A stretch of DNA of 64,000 bases from Phormidesmis priestleyi Ana (GTDB lineage Bacteria > Cyanobacteriota > Cyanobacteriia > Phormidesmidales > Phormidesmidaceae): the NCBI GenBank assembly GCA_001314865.1, contig LJZR01000004.1, positions 124,001-188,000 of the forward strand, in the 5' to 3' direction. The translations under genes and the position numbers were made by a program. The notes under the pieces are model-generated. The model saw nothing but the letters and a program-made list of their open reading frames with translations. It searched no databases and had not been told where the DNA came from. Each line of letters starts with the position of its first letter. The stretch's first letter is position 1. Positions 62,595 to 64,000 of this stretch are shown here, piece by piece.

Positions 62595-62627
62595 AAAAAG
62601 CAGAAGTTTTTACGCTTCTGCTTTTTT
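62595..62627 (+). terminator. Rho-independent terminator of gap2
   Basis: AAAAAGCAGAAG (62595-62606) pairs with CTTCTGCTTTTT (62615-62626) around 8 bases, and the second arm ends in a run of six T. This is the clearest intrinsic terminator in the window. Confidence 0.88.
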
Positions 62628-62727
62628 GATCTCTAGTGAATTGCAGAATGGTCGTTTTGAGATCTATCGGGTTATCCATCGGATATTGCTTTGAAAATCA
62701 CGATCTGGCATGTATTCAATTCCCCGT

Positions 62728-62776
62728 TAAAAATTAAATCCGTTAAAAAGTAACCCCGTTAAAAAGTAAATAAGAG
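62728..62776. repeat. 16-17-nt tandem repeat before the radical SAM gene
   Basis: CCGTTAAAAAGTAA-type units occur three times. Confidence 0.88.
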
Positions 62777-62814
62777 AGAATTAAAATTGTTATTTCCTTG
62801 GCCTGCCTATCCCT

Positions 62815-64000
62815 GTGTCTAATTCTGTTTTCTCCTTAGAGAAACGTTTGTTTACGCCAGCAAACCTTGCCGACAATGCGATACCGCTAATTTACGCCTT
62901 CCCCAATGAATACAGCGTAGGTATCACTAGCCTGGGCTATCAGGTGGTGTGGGCCTTGCTCTCGCAGCGACCTGATATTGACGTCAGCAGACTCTTTACC
63001 GACGTGAGAGAACCGCTACCCACTCAGGCTGAACTGATCGGATTTTCGCTTTCTTGGGAGCTGGACTATGTCAATGTGCTCAACCTGCTAGAAGATCAGC
63101 AGGTGCCGTTACGAGCAGGCGATCGCAGTGATGATCAGCCCCTAGTATTTGGCGGCGGGCCAGTACTCACAGCAAATCCTGAGCCTTTTGCAGCGTTCTT
63201 TGATGTGATATTGCTCGGTGATGGTGAGACGCTGCTAGATGATTTTTTGGACGCGTATCAACAGGTCAGAGAAAACAGTAGACGGCATCAACTCAAGGCA
63301 CTTGCCCAAGTTCCGGGTGTTTACATTCCAGCTTTGTATGAGGTCACATATATTAGCGACGACGGGCCTCTCGCCGCGATTTCGCCCATTGATAGCGACG
63401 TGCCTGCTGTCGTTCAAAAGCAGACCTACCGAGGGAATGTCCTGTCAGCTTCAACAGTAGTAACTGAAAAGGCAGCCTGGGAAAACATTTTCATGGTGGA
63501 AGTGGTGCGCAGCTGCCCCGAAATGTGCCGATTTTGCCTCGCGAGCTATCTCACGCTCCCCTTTAGATCCGCTAGCATTGAGGCGTCCCTGATTCCTGCG
63601 ATTGAAAGGGGATTAGAACAAACGCGACGACTAGGTCTACTAGGCGCTTCTATTACGCAACATCCCGAGTTTGAAGCCCTGCTAGACTACATCAGCCAGC
63701 CCCAGTACGACGATGTACGGTTGAGTATGTCATCGGTACGGACTAACACCGTGACCCCACAACTGGCTAAAACGCTGGTCAGCCATGGGGCCAAGTCAAT
63801 TACCATTGCGATTGAAAGCGGATCGCAAAAGGTGCGCGATATTGTAAACAAAAAGCTAGATACCAACGAAATTACGGCGGCAGCACAACAAGCCAAAGCA
63901 GGCGGCCTAAAATCGCTCAAGCTCTATGGCATGGCCGGGGTGCCGGGGGAAGAACAAGAAGACTTAAGCGAGACTGCAAACTTGCTGATTCGCTTAAAAA
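62815..64000 (+). CDS. Radical SAM protein, 3' end beyond the window
   Basis: At least 395 residues are present, open to the right edge. The N-terminal ~180 residues (IPLIYAFPNEYSVGITSLGY, ELIGFSLSWELDYVNVLNLL, PLVFGGGPVLTANPEPFAAF) resemble the B12-binding-like domain of TIGR03960-type radical SAM proteins. No DxHxxG cobalamin motif is evident. The iron-sulfur motif is VRSCPEMCRFCLAS (CxxxCxxC), near residue 240. The later SSVRTNTVTPQLAKTLVSHG and TIAIESGSQKVRDIVNKKL are typical of radical SAM barrels. GTG 62815 is the first usable start after an in-frame stop at 62782. The function is unknown. Confidence 0.85.
   Translation, partial: MSNSVFSLEKRLFTPANLADNAIPLIYAFPNEYSVGITSLGYQVVWALLSQRPDIDVSRLFTDVREPLPTQAELIGFSLSWELDYVNVLNLLEDQQVPLRAGDRSDDQPLVFGGGPVLTANPEPFAAFFDVILLGDGETLLDDFLDAYQQVRENSRRHQLKALAQVPGVYIPALYEVTYISDDGPLAAISPIDSDVPAVVQKQTYRGNVLSASTVVTEKAAWENIFMVEVVRSCPEMCRFCLASYLTLPFRSASIEASLIPAIERGLEQTRRLGLLGASITQHPEFEALLDYISQPQYDDVRLSMSSVRTNTVTPQLAKTLVSHGAKSITIAIESGSQKVRDIVNKKLDTNEITAAAQQAKAGGLKSLKLYGMAGVPGEEQEDLSETANLLIRLK

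Noticed and set aside
1-64000. Prophage, integrative element or insertion sequence
   Set aside because: No integrase, transposase, capsid or terminal inverted repeat with target duplication was seen; gene content is chromosomal housekeeping.

Overview
The window is a stretch of cyanobacterial chromosome. The octamer GCGATCGC (HIP1) recurs throughout. Gene content is also cyanobacterial: a CyanoP (PsbP-like) photosystem II lipoprotein, a plant-type Calvin-cycle GAPDH (gap2), a TLP40-like cyclophilin, a UPF0182 membrane protein and several short proteins of cyanobacterial type. Base composition looks even. I saw no tRNA or rRNA gene, insertion sequence, phage gene, CRISPR array or defence island. 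This is mostly housekeeping sequence with some accessory genes.

Layout. 1-10.2 kb: end of a cyclophilin gene, thiL, rpmF, a secreted DUF2141 protein, an SbcC/Rad50-type ATPase, pgsA with a zinc-type CDF transporter, a repeat-bearing unknown, then tmk-holB overlapping. 10.3-16.8 kb: cyanoP, maf, UPF0182, a methyltransferase, a DUF7662-like/HTH regulator, a small conserved-looking protein, and a candidate small RNA plus micro-ORF. 16.8-24.8 kb (minus strand): ABC exporter, EcsC-like protein, NhaC antiporter, and a large CARDB/dockerin-like protein. 25.1-32.1 kb: a histidine-kinase hybrid lacking both phosphorylation residues, a phosphatase lipoprotein, tlyA, a sterol-desaturase-like protein, a GT39-like glycosyltransferase and a membrane protein. 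32.1-41.3 kb: ackA-xfp (phosphoketolase to acetate), a membrane alpha/beta-hydrolase, glmU, ridA, a Nudix hydrolase and malQ. 41.4-50.2 kb: DnaJ-like chaperone, LysR regulator, ligase-associated exonuclease, a homocysteine-synthesis (DUF39) protein with a 64-residue membrane partner, prmA, serA and hemW. 50.5-64 kb: PIN/TRAM protein, nucleoside transporter, photolyase/cryptochrome, an IQKNG-repeat protein, REC-GGDEF-EAL regulator, murC-murB-ybaB-LMW phosphatase cluster, gap2, and a radical SAM protein cut off by the window end.

Metabolic links: phosphoketolase and acetate kinase together convert sugar phosphates to acetate with ATP recovery. gap2, serA and malQ belong to central carbon flow. 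glmU and murC/murB make peptidoglycan precursors. tmk and holB serve DNA replication.

The most striking whole-window feature is the number of short local tandem repeats (about thirty sites; units mostly 7 or 12-17 nt). Each is built from its own local sequence. They lie between genes and also inside genes, where they are in frame (12- or 15-nt units) and usually near protein ends. The clearest single-gene anomaly is the sensor-kinase/receiver hybrid at 25.1 kb: its phospho-accepting Asp is Ala and its phospho-accepting His is Gln, while the ATP-binding domain looks intact. I did not find a clear new multi-gene system.
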